A stretch of 64,000 bases of DNA from Pseudomonas libanensis (GCF_001439685.1 NZ_JYLH01000001.1:558001-622000), one strand, 5' to 3'. Shown: positions 41,484-51,033, counted from the first letter of the stretch. The notes: generated by a model from the sequence alone, not told the origin. Made by a program: numbers and translations.

Positions 41484-41924
41484 TCAAAACTGCAGGCTCG
41501 AGGTGGCGGTGAGGTTGGCGGGCAGGTTCGGTACGCTGCCAACCCCAGGCAGTACCAAGGCCGGCAGCACCGCTTTGATATTGGCCGAGGGGTAGGTGAT
41601 TTTTACCGTCAGCAAATTATTATTGGTGTAGGTGGCGGTGATGTAGCCGGGCAAGAATTTCAACGAGCCGGGAATCCAATTCAACTGGGCCTGCGCCGCA
41701 TCCTTGGCGCGCTGTACCACCAGTGCCGAATAGCCTGCGGTACTTGGGTCCAGGGACACACTGCGGCGCACGCCCTCCGCTGCCGCCTGATGAAACGACT
41801 GCATCAACAGCAGTGGCAAGCTGTAGCTCAGCATGCCGTAGAACACCGCAAAGAAGATCACGAAGACTAAGGCAAACTCGATGGCCGCCGCACCTTTTTG
41901 CTTTCTCGGGAAGCCTGATTTCAT
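41484..41924 (-). CDS. TadE/TadF-like pseudopilin
   Basis: A 146-residue protein starting at ATG 41924 (an ATG 13 codons earlier is an alternative; neither has a strong site). The N-terminus KGAAAIEFALVFVIFFAVFY has a prepilin-type cleavage site, Gly followed by AAAIEF with Glu at +5, so FppA should process it. A single TM and an extracytoplasmic tail follow. It overlaps the long frame of pprA at the stop. Such minor pilins are needed for Flp pilus assembly. Confidence 0.87.
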   Translation of the reverse strand: MKSGFPRKQKGAAAIEFALVFVIFFAVFYGMLSYSLPLLLMQSFHQAAAEGVRRSVSLDPSTAGYSALVVQRAKDAAQAQLNWIPGSLKFLPGYITATYTNNNLLTVKITYPSANIKAVLPALVLPGVGSVPNLPANLTATSSLQF

Positions 41925-41995
41925 CACTGCGTCTACCCTGAGGCGAGTACCTGATATCAGCATAGAATCATTCGACAAAAAGGGATGTTTTTTAC

Positions 41996-42445
41996 GTGAT
42001 CCAGAATGCAGTGATTCTGCTGTGGTTGGGCCTGTGTGCGGTGCAGGATATTCGCCAGCGCCAGATTGCCAATACGCTGACCTTGGGTGCTGGTTTGCTG
42101 GCGTTGATCTACCTGCTATGGGCAGGGTCGACCTGGGGCGGTGCGCCCCGCAGCGAAGGCGGCCTGGCCTTGGTTCTGGCGCTGATACTGACCCTGCCGG
42201 GTTATGCGCTGGGGCGCTTCGGCGCGGGGGATGTGAAGCTGCTCGCCGCCCTGGGCCTGGCGTCCAATACCGACTATTTATTGGGGTCGCTGATTGGCGC
42301 CGCGGTCGCCATGCTGGCCTGGACATTTGTGCATCAATGGCTTAGCGCGAGCCAGGTTGAGCGGGCAGAAAAAGCGTCAACAAAACAGCCTTTTGCGCCC
42401 TTCGTTTTGATAGGTTTTGCCGGCTGCTGGTTCTGGATCCATTAA
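41996..42445 (+). CDS. fppA: Flp prepilin peptidase
   Basis: A 149-residue aspartic protease of the TadV/CpaA type starting at GTG 41996. The two catalytic aspartates are in AVQDIRQRQI and RFGAGDVKLLAALGL, and about four hydrophobic helices are present. It cleaves the Flp leader and the TadE/F-like pilins at the cytoplasmic face. It is divergent from the TadE-like gene and followed by pprB after 124 AT-rich bases. Confidence 0.92.
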   Translation: MIQNAVILLWLGLCAVQDIRQRQIANTLTLGAGLLALIYLLWAGSTWGGAPRSEGGLALVLALILTLPGYALGRFGAGDVKLLAALGLASNTDYLLGSLIGAAVAMLAWTFVHQWLSASQVERAEKASTKQPFAPFVLIGFAGCWFWIH

Positions 42446-42455
42446 ACGCTCGAAT

Positions 42456-42465
42456 TGATTAATGC
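42456..42465 (+). promoter_or_regulatory. TGATTAATGC motif upstream of pprB
   Basis: The 10-mer TGATTAATGC is also found upstream of flp (51034-51043) on the same strand as the gene. Both lie about 105-111 bases before the start codon. It could be a shared regulator site; no known consensus is claimed. Confidence 0.4.
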
Positions 42466-42569
42466 TATATACATAGTTGGAAAGTACGTCTACGTTTAAT
42501 AAGTCGTTGTATAGGATTTTTCGTCAAGAAATAGGTCGTCCTTTTGGCTTGCCAGGCATGGAGTAGCGC

Positions 42570-43352
42570 GTGAACAAGCTTACATCTGCAGTTAAAGTGC
42601 TCGTGGTCGACGATCAACCGTTGATCGTGGAGGAGCTCTGTGAGTTTCTCGAAAGCAGCGGGTTCCGTTGTGTCCCGTGCGAGTCCAGCCAGCAAGCTAT
42701 CCAACGCTTCGGCGACGACCCCTTGATAGGTCTGGTGCTGTGTGACTTGCATATGCCGGACATGGACGGCATTGAGCTGGTGCAGGCTCTGCAACAGGTC
42801 GCCGGCAAACATCGTGCGTTCGAAGCGATCATGCTCACCGGGCGTGCCGACAAGCAGGATGTGATCAAGGCCCTGCGCGCGGGGATTGCCGATTATTACC
42901 AGAAGCCGATCAACCTCGACGAATTGCTCGAAGGCTTGAAGCGCCAGGAAGCGGCCTTGGAGGAACGGCAAAAAGACCTGCATCTGGGTAAGCTTAACCA
43001 GAAGTTGCAGTATTTGTCCGAATCGATCAACGACTTGTATATGGACCTGGACAAGGTGCGTCGCAACCCACCCAAGGACACCAACGGCGAGCCGCTGGCC
43101 GATGACGCCGGGCCATTGGAAACCCCGGCGATCTTCAACCAATTGTCACCGCGCCAGCTGGATGTGGCACGCCTGGTGGGCAAGGGCCAGACCAACTACC
43201 AGATCGCCTGTGAACTGGGGATTACCGAGAACACGGTCAAGCTGTATGTGTCCCAGGTATTGCGCCTGACCCATATGCATAACCGTACCCAGTTGGCGCT
43301 GGCGCTGTCACCCAGCAACTCGGCGATGCGCCAGCGGGTGACAGCGCACTGA
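42570..43352 (+). CDS. pprB: Response regulator PprB
   Basis: A 260-residue regulator starting at GTG 42570 after GGAG. The receiver domain is complete (VLVVDDQPLIVEE, phospho-acceptor Asp59 in LVLCDLHMPDMDG, LTGR, YQKPINL). A coiled linker follows, then a LuxR/GerE helix-turn-helix (LSPRQLDVARLVGKGQTNYQIA and ITENTVKLYVSQVLR). In P. aeruginosa PprB, activated by PprA, turns on Flp pili and surface adhesins. The AT-rich upstream region holds a 10-mer shared with the flp promoter region. Confidence 0.93.
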   Translation: MNKLTSAVKVLVVDDQPLIVEELCEFLESSGFRCVPCESSQQAIQRFGDDPLIGLVLCDLHMPDMDGIELVQALQQVAGKHRAFEAIMLTGRADKQDVIKALRAGIADYYQKPINLDELLEGLKRQEAALEERQKDLHLGKLNQKLQYLSESINDLYMDLDKVRRNPPKDTNGEPLADDAGPLETPAIFNQLSPRQLDVARLVGKGQTNYQIACELGITENTVKLYVSQVLRLTHMHNRTQLALALSPSNSAMRQRVTAH

Positions 43353-43391
43353 AGGCCCGGCGCCTGCTCCTACAGTGGGATATAGGCTTGG

Positions 43392-43667
43392 CTATTTGCT
43401 CCCACCCTGTGCAGACCCGCCCACCTTCTGATCAAAGAACTCCGGGATCGGATGCTTGTTACTGTCCAGCCAGCGCTTGAGTGCCTGCTCGCGTTCTGCC
43501 GACGTGGTCTTCTGCGGGTTGGCCGAGGCTGCGCGGCCGCTTAGTTGCAGCGCCATCCAGTTTTCGGTTTCCGCTTGCCGTGGGGAAGATGGCCCGGCCT
43601 CAATGGCCGATGTGAGAAGGGGCATTGCCAGCAATCCAAGGCCGGCGAGGTAATACAATTTCATCAT
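43392..43667 (-). CDS. DUF3613 small secreted protein of the tad locus
   Basis: A 91-residue protein with a signal peptide (MMKLYYLAGLGLLAMPLLTSAIEA) and AAGGAG before the ATG. The mature part is short and polar with ENWMALQLSGRAASANPQ and REQALKRWLDSNKHPIPEFF, fitting DUF3613, a family I associate with Flp pilus clusters. It ends the rcpC-tadD operon, seven bases after tadD. Its role is unknown. Confidence 0.82.
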   Translation of the reverse strand: MMKLYYLAGLGLLAMPLLTSAIEAGPSSPRQAETENWMALQLSGRAASANPQKTTSAEREQALKRWLDSNKHPIPEFFDQKVGGSAQGGSK

Positions 43668-43674
43668 CGACTCC

Positions 43675-44400
43675 TTATTTCACAAACGCCGGAAGCGCGT
43701 CGCTGACTGCCGCTACCTGATCTTTGGATGGGCGCACTGCCGCAGCGGTTGAGCCCTTGAGGTGTTGCGCCCGCGCCTGGGCTAGGGTCACCTGTTCGGG
43801 GCTCAGGCCAAGTTGGCCGACCACTCTGGCGGCCTGTTCCCAGTTGTCCTGATAAATCAGCAAGGTCACCAGGTTCACCGCCGCCAACTGATCGCTCTGC
43901 TTGAGCTCGATGGCGGTCATGAATTCGAAACGTGCGTCTTCCAGGCGCAGTTGATCGAGGTACACCACGCCCAGGTCATTGCGGATTTTCTCGTCGGTGG
44001 GCGCCAGCTTTGCAGCACGTTGCAGGTGGGCCATGGCCTGGCCTTTGTCGCCCTTGGCCGACGCCAATTGCCCCAGGCCGTGCTCGCCATCGGCAGCCAG
44101 GCAGGTGCCCAACAGGCTGCGGTACAGCGCCTCGGCCTCGCTGCGTCCCAGCAAGCGGTAGGCACGGGCCTGGCGCTGGCGCACCTGGGGCAGGGCATTG
44201 GGCAGGCCCTGCAGGTTGGCCAGGCTGGCGTGCAGCTTGCCTTCGTTGGCCATGTCATCGGCCAGGTTCAATGAAAGCTCCTGGTCTGAACTGGGCTTGG
44301 GGCAACTGCCGGGCTCCAGCAATCCGGCCCATGGAACCTGGCCATTGCTGGCACAGCCGCCCAGCATCAGCAGGCTCAAGGCGACAATCAGTGGCTTCAT
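43675..44400 (-). CDS. tadD: Pilus assembly lipoprotein TadD (TPR)
   Basis: A 241-residue lipoprotein (lipobox LGGC, Cys16) built of TPR-like helices (ASLANLQGLPNALPQVRQRQ, NDLGVVYLDQLRLEDARFEF). TadD is thought to act as the pilotin or assembly factor of the outer-membrane secretin RcpA. It lies ten bases after tadC and before the DUF3613 gene in the operon. Confidence 0.92.
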   Translation of the reverse strand: MKPLIVALSLLMLGGCASNGQVPWAGLLEPGSCPKPSSDQELSLNLADDMANEGKLHASLANLQGLPNALPQVRQRQARAYRLLGRSEAEALYRSLLGTCLAADGEHGLGQLASAKGDKGQAMAHLQRAAKLAPTDEKIRNDLGVVYLDQLRLEDARFEFMTAIELKQSDQLAAVNLVTLLIYQDNWEQAARVVGQLGLSPEQVTLAQARAQHLKGSTAAAVRPSKDQVAAVSDALPAFVK

Positions 44401-44410
44401 GGCAGGCTCC

Positions 44411-45298
44411 TCAGAAGTTATTCAAAGCCCGGGCGATGGCGATAAAGGCCGGCCCCCCAAGCACAGTCAGCAGGGCGGGAAACAGGAACACCATCATCAC
44501 CACGGACATCTTCGCCGACATCTTCGAGATGTATTCCTGCAAGCGGGTCAGGCGGCGGTCATCGAGCAACTGCTTGAGCGCCAACAGTGATTTCATGGCA
44601 CCGCCACCCTGCTGGATCAATTGCTGGAGAATGATGCAGGTGTCGGTGAACTCATCCACGGCCAGCAGGCGCGCGGTCTTGCCCAGTTCCTCCGACAACT
44701 CCAGGCCCGAGTCGACCCGTACCAGGATCAGGCGCAGTTCGTGGGTCAGGTCCGGAAGCAGGCGCTGGGCGTCGATACTCAACACCCGCAGCGACTGTTC
44801 AACCGCCATGCCGGATTCGAACAGGATGCGCAGCAACGGAATGAATGTGGAGATCTCCCGCGCGATGCGTTCCTGGCGGTATTTCGCGCTGAGGGCCAAC
44901 ACACGCTTGGGCAACAGGTAACCGACCCCCAAGGCAATGGCCGGCGCGATCCACGGCGAGACCGCATGGGCAAACAGCAGTTGCTGGCCGAGCACGGTCA
45001 GGCCCAGCAGCACGATGGGCGCGCCGACCTGGCAGGCGGCGAACATGGAGCGCTGGTTGGGCTTACGCCAGCCGACGCGGTTGAGCAGGGTCTGTGTTTC
45101 GTTGTCCAGGCTGACCGAGCGCTGCGCCATCGAGCTGGCGCCCAGTTGGCGCATCAGGCTGCCAAGTTTGTCTTCGCGGGCCAGTTGGCCTTGCAGGCGT
45201 TGGTTGACCATGCGCTGGCGGCGGCGTTGCTCCAGCAGGTTGCCGGCGATCAAGACCACGGCGGCGAGTAACAGCAGGAGGCTGATCAGGATGGCCAT
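44411..45298 (-). CDS. tadC: Type II/IVb secretion platform protein TadC
   Basis: A 295-residue inner-membrane platform protein with an N-terminal TM (AILISLLLLLAAVVLIAGN), paired central TM segments, a T2SSF/GspF domain (ISTFIPLLRILFESGMAVEQSL, TDTCIILQQLIQQGGG) and C-terminal TMs. With TadB it forms the base on which the TadA ATPase works. The start lies one base after the tadB stop. Confidence 0.94.
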   Translation of the reverse strand: MAILISLLLLLAAVVLIAGNLLEQRRRQRMVNQRLQGQLAREDKLGSLMRQLGASSMAQRSVSLDNETQTLLNRVGWRKPNQRSMFAACQVGAPIVLLGLTVLGQQLLFAHAVSPWIAPAIALGVGYLLPKRVLALSAKYRQERIAREISTFIPLLRILFESGMAVEQSLRVLSIDAQRLLPDLTHELRLILVRVDSGLELSEELGKTARLLAVDEFTDTCIILQQLIQQGGGAMKSLLALKQLLDDRRLTRLQEYISKMSAKMSVVMMVFLFPALLTVLGGPAFIAIARALNNF

Positions 45299-45299
45299 C

Positions 45300-46181
45300 T
45301 CAAATACTCCGCAACATGCGCCACATGACGAAGGTGCCCGTGATGTCGAGCGCTACCGCTCCCAGCAGCAGGTAGCGCCCGGTTCCGTCATTCCACATGC
45401 TCATCAGGTAGCCCGGGTTGACCATCAGGAAGTAGCCGACCATGGCGATGGGCAACCCCGCCAGAACATAGGCGGTCATGCGTGTTTCACCGGTCATGGC
45501 CTTGAGTTGGCGCGCACCCTGCTCGCGCTCGCGGATCATCTTGATCAGGTTTTCCAGCAGCTCGCTGGCGTTGCCGCCGTAGCGGTGGTTGACCTTCAGG
45601 CCCAGGGCAAACAGGCGAAACTCATCGCGCTCGTAGAACTCGGCAAAATCGCTGGCGGACTCCGGCAGGCTCACGCCCATTTGTACATTGCGCTGGATGC
45701 GGCTCATCGCCTGCCTGAGGGGGGCTTCGGTGCTTTCGATTGCGCCCAGCACGGCGTCGGCCAGGGTGCGCCCGGACTTGAGGCTGCGCACGCTGTGGTC
45801 GAGCAATTGCGGTAGTTGTTCGATCATGCGCTGCACACGCCGTTGATAGCGCCAGGCGATGTACAGGCGCAACAGCAACGGCGGCACCAGCAGCATGGCG
45901 AGCAGGCCCAGCCAGTCGGCCAGCAAGTAGCCCAGCAGCATGGCCACCCCCCAGCCGCTCAACCACAGCCCAAGGCGATCGGTGGGTTTGCCCAGGCCGG
46001 CGCGCTGGAACATCCGTTCCATGGCGACCCAGCTGCTGTTCGATTCCTGGGGGGCGGGCTGGCCGTCGGCGAGGCGCTCCAGCACGCGGTCGGTGCCGGC
46101 CTGGCGCAGCCCGCGCTGGAACAGCCAGATGGACAGGCTGACCAGCAGAACGCAGATAAGCAGCAGGATAAGTCCGGTCAT
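45300..46181 (-). CDS. tadB: Type II/IVb secretion platform protein TadB
   Basis: A 293-residue paralogue of TadC with the same layout: an N-terminal TM (ILLLICVLLVSLSIWLF), a TM pair (WLSGWGVAMLLGYLLADWLGLLAMLLVPPLLL region), a GspF domain (IEQLPQLLDHSVRSLKSGRTL, RYGGNASELLENLIKMIRE) and C-terminal TMs. It lies ten bases after tadA. Confidence 0.94.
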   Translation of the reverse strand: MTGLILLLICVLLVSLSIWLFQRGLRQAGTDRVLERLADGQPAPQESNSSWVAMERMFQRAGLGKPTDRLGLWLSGWGVAMLLGYLLADWLGLLAMLLVPPLLLRLYIAWRYQRRVQRMIEQLPQLLDHSVRSLKSGRTLADAVLGAIESTEAPLRQAMSRIQRNVQMGVSLPESASDFAEFYERDEFRLFALGLKVNHRYGGNASELLENLIKMIREREQGARQLKAMTGETRMTAYVLAGLPIAMVGYFLMVNPGYLMSMWNDGTGRYLLLGAVALDITGTFVMWRMLRSI

Positions 46182-46190
46182 GACGCCCCC

Positions 46191-47462
46191 CTATAACGGC
46201 AATTGCGTTTCGCGCCGCAGCTTGTCGCCGGCCGGATGCAACGCTTCGCGCAGAAAGCCAAAGCCGGCACGGCGGTCGAAGCGGAACAGGGTATTGGTGA
46301 CATACACGTCGTCGCGCACACCGACCACTTCCACCACCTCGCTGACGCAGCGGCGCCCATCGGGCAGGCGCGTCAGCTGGATCACCACATCCAGTGCGGC
46401 GCAGATCATTTGGCGCAGGGTTTTTTCCGCCACCACGCGGCCGGTCAGGCCTACCAGGGTTTCCAGGCGCAGCAGCGCGTCCTGGGCATTGTTGGCGTGG
46501 ACGGTGCTCATGGAGCCGTCATGGCCGGTGTTCATGGCGGTCATCACGTCGAGTACTTCGACACCGCGAATCTCGCCGAGGATGATGCGGTCCGGGCGCA
46601 TTCGCAGGGCGTTGCGGATCAGGTCGCTGGCCTTGACCTCGCCATGCCCTTCGGCATTGGGCGGGCGGGTTTCCAGGCGCACCACATGGGGGTGGCCCAG
46701 TTGCAGTTCGGCCACATCTTCGATGGTGACCAGGCGCTCGTGGGGGTTGATCAATTGGCTGAGGATATTCAGCAGCGTGGTCTTGCCGGTACCGGTACCG
46801 CCGCTGATGAGGATATTGCAGCGTTTGCCCACGGCCTCCTGGAAAAACTCGAAGATGCTCTGGTCGATGGTCTGCATCGCCACCAGGTCGCTGCTCTTGA
46901 GCATGTCCTTGCGGAATTTACGGATCGACAGGCAGGGGCCGTCCAAGGCGATCGGCGGGATGATCGCATTGACCCGGCTGCCGTCGGGCAGGCGTGCATC
47001 AACCATCGGCGACGACTCATCCAGGCGCCGCCCGAGGGGCGCGAGGATACGCTGCATCACCCGCTCTACATGGTGCGCATCGATAAAGCGCAGGTCGCTC
47101 TGGTGCAGCACGCCGTCCCGTTCGATAAACACCCGGTGCGGGCCGTTGACCAGGATCTCGGTGACCGACGCATCGCGCAGCAGCACTTCCAACGGGCCGA
47201 AACCGGTCAGTTCATCGACGATTTCTTCGGCCAGGCGCTCCATCTCGTAACGTGAGATCGCCAGGTGCATGCGCGTGATGTACTCGGCCACTTTGTCGAT
47301 GACAAATTGCGCCAGGGATTGGCGCGAGCCTTCCAGCAGGTTCTGTCCGGTCTCTTCGATGGCATCGATGATGTAGCGGTGCAGCACCATTTTCAGGCTG
47401 TCGTGGTCGTTGCGCCCGGCGGCTCCACGAGTGGTGGCGCCGAAGAGTTGTTCACCGTTCAT
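46191..47462 (-). CDS. tadA: Flp pilus assembly ATPase TadA
   Basis: A 423-residue CpaF/VirB11-type ATPase that powers Flp extension and possibly retraction. Walker A is GGTGTGKTTLLN (about 221-232), with RPDRIILGEIRGVEVLDV (Walker B region) and HDGSMSTVHANNAQDAL (His box). The N-terminal helical domain is normal in size. Its ATG overlaps the tadZ stop by four bases. Confidence 0.96.
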   Translation of the reverse strand: MNGEQLFGATTRGAAGRNDHDSLKMVLHRYIIDAIEETGQNLLEGSRQSLAQFVIDKVAEYITRMHLAISRYEMERLAEEIVDELTGFGPLEVLLRDASVTEILVNGPHRVFIERDGVLHQSDLRFIDAHHVERVMQRILAPLGRRLDESSPMVDARLPDGSRVNAIIPPIALDGPCLSIRKFRKDMLKSSDLVAMQTIDQSIFEFFQEAVGKRCNILISGGTGTGKTTLLNILSQLINPHERLVTIEDVAELQLGHPHVVRLETRPPNAEGHGEVKASDLIRNALRMRPDRIILGEIRGVEVLDVMTAMNTGHDGSMSTVHANNAQDALLRLETLVGLTGRVVAEKTLRQMICAALDVVIQLTRLPDGRRCVSEVVEVVGVRDDVYVTNTLFRFDRRAGFGFLREALHPAGDKLRRETQLPL

Positions 47463-48652
47463 CGACCCGGCCCCAGTAGACGTTCGAACCAGCGCGTTGA
47501 CGGTTTTTCCATGCCCTCGGAACGTTTTGCCAGGCGCTCGCCCAACTGACGCAAGGTGTGGGTAAGGGCTTCGCGCGGGGCCAGGGTGAACAGGCTCTGC
47601 CCCTGGTTCTTGGCGTTCAGGCGCACTTCTGGGCTAAGCGGCAGCACCGCGATGCACTCCAGGCCGAAGCTCTTTTCCAGGGTTTCGGTGTCGGGTGCGC
47701 AACCCTTGATATAGCGGTCGACCAGCAATCGGGCGTGGTCGAGCTTCATGCCTTTTTCGCGCCACAGGTTCAGCACCGCGAGGTTGCGCCGGCAGTCGAG
47801 CACGCCCTGGTCGGTGCACCACAGCAGTTTGTCGCAGTGGCTGACAAAGGTGCGCAACGGCTCGCTGTCAGCCTGCCCGGTGAGGTTGACCACGATGTGC
47901 TGGAAGTGCTGGCGCAAGGCGCTGAGCAACATGTACAGCTCGGCGGCGCTGGTCACTTCCAGGGGTTCGTCGCTGGCGGCATAAGCGAGGATGCGCAGGC
48001 CCTCGTCGGTGCTGGTGAAGGCGCTGTTGATCAGTGTGGTGTCAAGACGGCGCAGGTGGCGCAAGGCGTCGCCGAAATTGAAGCTACTCTCCAGGCCCAG
48101 CAGCGCCAGGCTGTCGCCCCGCGGCAAGCCGAGGTCGAGCAGCAGTGTCTGTTGACCGCTCTTTTGCACCACCATCGCCAAGTGGCTGGCGATCAGGGCG
48201 CCATCGGTATTGCCTTGGGTGCCGTAGAGCACCGTCAGGCCACCAAGGTGGGCGTTCGGCGCGGTGGGCGGCAGGCGCTTGCTCATGCGTCGCACCAACC
48301 CGGCCACTTCGCTGGAGCGTGAACCATAGGCGACAAAATCCCGGGCGCCGGCGCGCATCGCATTCAGTACCAACTGGTTGTCCATGCCGTCGCCGAGGGC
48401 GACCACGGCCAGCATCGGCTTGGCTTCCAGGGCGCCTTCGATCAGGGCGCTCTGGGCCACCAGGTGTTCGCGGTCCAGGCTCACGAACACCAGGTTGGCG
48501 AAGGTCACGTCCACCAGTGCCAGCAATTCATCCAGGTTGCCACCGCCGACGCTGATCACTTGGCCAAGCGGGGCCAGCGCGCCCTGCAGCCACTCCAGGT
48601 CGGTGTTGTTGCGAGTGATTGCCAGGAAGGTCTGGCCCAGGCTATCGCTCAT
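47459..48652 (-). CDS. tadZ: Pilus localisation protein TadZ
   Basis: A 397-residue protein with an N-terminal atypical receiver-like region (about 1-125) and a C-terminal ParA/MinD-like ATPase fold. The Walker A position reads VLYGTQGNTDGALIASHLA instead of the usual KGGxGKT, so the key lysines are absent, while LLLDLGLPRGDSLALLGLE and HCDKLLWCTDQG keep the fold. TadZ marks the cell pole for assembly. Four-base overlaps join it to rcpA and tadA. Confidence 0.92.
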   Translation of the reverse strand: MSDSLGQTFLAITRNNTDLEWLQGALAPLGQVISVGGGNLDELLALVDVTFANLVFVSLDREHLVAQSALIEGALEAKPMLAVVALGDGMDNQLVLNAMRAGARDFVAYGSRSSEVAGLVRRMSKRLPPTAPNAHLGGLTVLYGTQGNTDGALIASHLAMVVQKSGQQTLLLDLGLPRGDSLALLGLESSFNFGDALRHLRRLDTTLINSAFTSTDEGLRILAYAASDEPLEVTSAAELYMLLSALRQHFQHIVVNLTGQADSEPLRTFVSHCDKLLWCTDQGVLDCRRNLAVLNLWREKGMKLDHARLLVDRYIKGCAPDTETLEKSFGLECIAVLPLSPEVRLNAKNQGQSLFTLAPREALTHTLRQLGERLAKRSEGMEKPSTRWFERLLGPGR

Positions 48653-49854
48653 TGGGAAAGTCCACTGCGACGGTCGAAGTTGCCGTTTTCAAGAAAGAAC
48701 AGGCGGAACCAGTTCGGGTCATAGTTGCGCAGTTTTTCGCCGGGCAACGACGGCAACTGTGCGTTGGCCGCCAATGGCCGGACCAGGTGCGGGGTGACAA
48801 TCATCAGCAGCTCTTTTTCCTCGCTGCGAATATTGGAGTCGCGGAAAAACGCGCCAATGATCGGGATATCGCCCAGGCCCGGGAGCTTGGCGATGGTGGA
48901 ACGGTTGGTGCTGCTGATCAGGCCACTGATCACGAAGCTTTCGCCATCGGCCAGCGACACGCTGGTGTCGGTGCGTCGTACGGTCAGGGCGGGCACCTGG
49001 ATGCCCTCGATCTGGATCGCGTTGTTGTAATCCAGTTCGCTGACTTCCGGTGCGACCTTCAGGGCGATGCGGTTGTGATCGATCACTGTGGGCGTCAGGG
49101 TCAAGCGGATACCGAACTCCTTGTACTCGATGGAGATGGTATCGCTGCCGGCACTGGGTACCGGGATCGGCACTTCGCCACCAGCCAGGAAGGTCGCGCT
49201 CTGGCCGCTCATGGCCACCAGGCTCGGACGCGCCAGGGTGTAGGCAAAGCCACTACTTTCCAGGGCGTTGATCAACGCCTTGACCCGGCCACCGCCAAAC
49301 CCGATGTTGAAACTGTCAGCGCTCACCGGCAGCTTGAACACGCTCTCCGCTGGGGAGAGCAGGTCGGGGCTGCCGAGGAAGAAATTCTTGCCCATGCCGA
49401 GGATCTTGGTGCTGGCCTCCTTGAGCTTGGTGCGGCTGACTTCGACGAAGCGGATATCGGTCTGCACCTGGCTGGGCAGTGTCGGGTCTTCGGAGGGCAA
49501 CAGGGATTGGCTGGTCAGCGCCGAAGTTGCCTTGCCCTTGACGAACACCATGCTCTGGCGCGGTGTGGTCGAACAGCTCGTCCACACCATCAGGCTGGTG
49601 GCGCCCGTGCCGACGCCGGTCAGCAGAAAATTGCGCTCGCCATTGACGCGCACGTCGGCGATTTTCGGGTCACCAATGGCCAGGCGCGTGATCGCCACCG
49701 GAGAGTGCAGTTCGGTTTGCAAACCCTCGCCCACCTCAACCACAGCGGGCAGTTGGCCCAGGGCGTTGCAGTTACCCGATGCTGCCATCGCCATGCCCAC
49801 GGGCAAGCACGGCAGCATCAAGGCCAAGGCCAATTGAGCGTAGCGTTGGCTCAT
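48649..49854 (-). CDS. rcpA: Outer-membrane secretin RcpA
   Basis: A 401-residue CpaC-type secretin with signal peptide (ending VGMAMA), an N-terminal BON/N0-like region (VEVGEGLQTELHSPVAITRL, VNGERNFLLTGVGTGATSLMVW) and the secretin core (SFNIGFGGGRVKALINALE, GEVPIPVPSAGS, LVRPLAANAQLPSLPGE). It forms the outer-membrane pore for the Flp pilus. It lies 19 bases after rcpC. Confidence 0.94.
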   Translation of the reverse strand: MSQRYAQLALALMLPCLPVGMAMAASGNCNALGQLPAVVEVGEGLQTELHSPVAITRLAIGDPKIADVRVNGERNFLLTGVGTGATSLMVWTSCSTTPRQSMVFVKGKATSALTSQSLLPSEDPTLPSQVQTDIRFVEVSRTKLKEASTKILGMGKNFFLGSPDLLSPAESVFKLPVSADSFNIGFGGGRVKALINALESSGFAYTLARPSLVAMSGQSATFLAGGEVPIPVPSAGSDTISIEYKEFGIRLTLTPTVIDHNRIALKVAPEVSELDYNNAIQIEGIQVPALTVRRTDTSVSLADGESFVISGLISSTNRSTIAKLPGLGDIPIIGAFFRDSNIRSEEKELLMIVTPHLVRPLAANAQLPSLPGEKLRNYDPNWFRLFFLENGNFDRRSGLSQ

Positions 49855-49873
49855 TCAAGGCATCCTTGTTCAA

Positions 49874-50818
49874 TCAGGGGGTTTGGGGTGCTGATGCTGC
49901 GCCGCGAATCACTTCGACGCCGCGACGCTGGCCGGTGTCGGCAATCGTGGGGGCGATTTTCTTCGGCGGTCCGCTGAGGGCTAATTGGGTGAATTGGTAG
50001 AGGTCGCGGTTGGCGCTTTGTACCTTGTCCGGGGTGTCGCTTTCGCCGGCCCAGTAGCGGCTGAGCAGTTGCTCGTCGGCGCTGCGCACGGCCAGGCGCA
50101 AGGTGCCTGCCTGGGAGGCGAGCATCAGCCGGCTCAGCAACGCTTCGGGCACTGCCAACACAACACTGCGCGCGGCGGTACGCCGTTGTGCAGCTTGGGC
50201 GCGCTCTTCGGCAGTGGCCGGTGGGGGCACTGCCGGTGTGCCGTCGTTGGCCAGCCCCAATTGGTCGCCGACGCTGAGCAGGCGAATTGCGGGAATGATC
50301 ACCTGCGCCGATTGCTCGGCATTGGCGTTGTCCTGGCGCAGGAACAGCAAGACGTCGACGTAATCGCCGGGGCTCAGTTGGCCACCGGCACCGATGACCT
50401 CATCGACGGCGACCGCCAGCGCGCGTTCATTCGCACGGATCATGCGGGCCAGCGGCCCACCGGCGTTGAAGCTTTCATCGTTTAGCCAGGTGCCGGCACT
50501 CAGAGCGCGCAAGGGCGTGCGGCCGATGGCCTGGTCAACGCTGGTCAGGCTGCCGGCCGGTACGATGCGCAGTTTTTCCACGGCGACATCAGCAGCGGTG
50601 AGAGGCACAAAAGGCGCAACCGTGTGCACCAGTACCACGACGGGCTGGCGGGTCTGGTCTTCCACGATCGCAACGGTTTTTTCAACGGAAATGACAGGTT
50701 CTGGCGAGGGCGCTACGGCGGGTGCCGGCGGACGGCTCAGCACCAAGCCCCAATACCCTGCAACCAAGGCTCCGATAAGCAGCAAGCCAGCCAGGACCAT
50801 GCTGATACGACTGTTCAT
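49874..50818 (-). CDS. rcpC: Flp pilus assembly protein RcpC/CpaB
   Basis: A 314-residue protein with one N-terminal TM (ISMVLAGLLLIGALVAGYWGLVL), a SAF/RcpC domain (VPLTAADVAVEKLRIVPAGSL) and a C-terminal region typical of CpaB (LSPGDYVDVLLFLRQDNANAEQS, LAVPEALLSRLMLASQAGTLRLAV). It connects the inner membrane to the secretin. It is the first gene of the minus-strand pilus operon, divergent from flp. Confidence 0.93.
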   Translation of the reverse strand: MNSRISMVLAGLLLIGALVAGYWGLVLSRPPAPAVAPSPEPVISVEKTVAIVEDQTRQPVVVLVHTVAPFVPLTAADVAVEKLRIVPAGSLTSVDQAIGRTPLRALSAGTWLNDESFNAGGPLARMIRANERALAVAVDEVIGAGGQLSPGDYVDVLLFLRQDNANAEQSAQVIIPAIRLLSVGDQLGLANDGTPAVPPPATAEERAQAAQRRTAARSVVLAVPEALLSRLMLASQAGTLRLAVRSADEQLLSRYWAGESDTPDKVQSANRDLYQFTQLALSGPPKKIAPTIADTGQRRGVEVIRGAASAPQTP

Positions 50819-51033
50819 GACGGCGCTCCCTATCCTGTTGCACTGCTTTTATTCCCGTTAATCCAAACGAGTTAAATTCGCAACTTGGCTGTGATGAACA
50901 ACTAACGATTTGGCTATTTGACGGTAGCTCAGCTAGGACAAAATGCCATTACCGCATTGAAAAATTATCTGTAGTCTAAATCACACCCCCGTGAAAACGG
51001 ACTTGGGACGGCGGCGCTGTGACTAATACTTTG

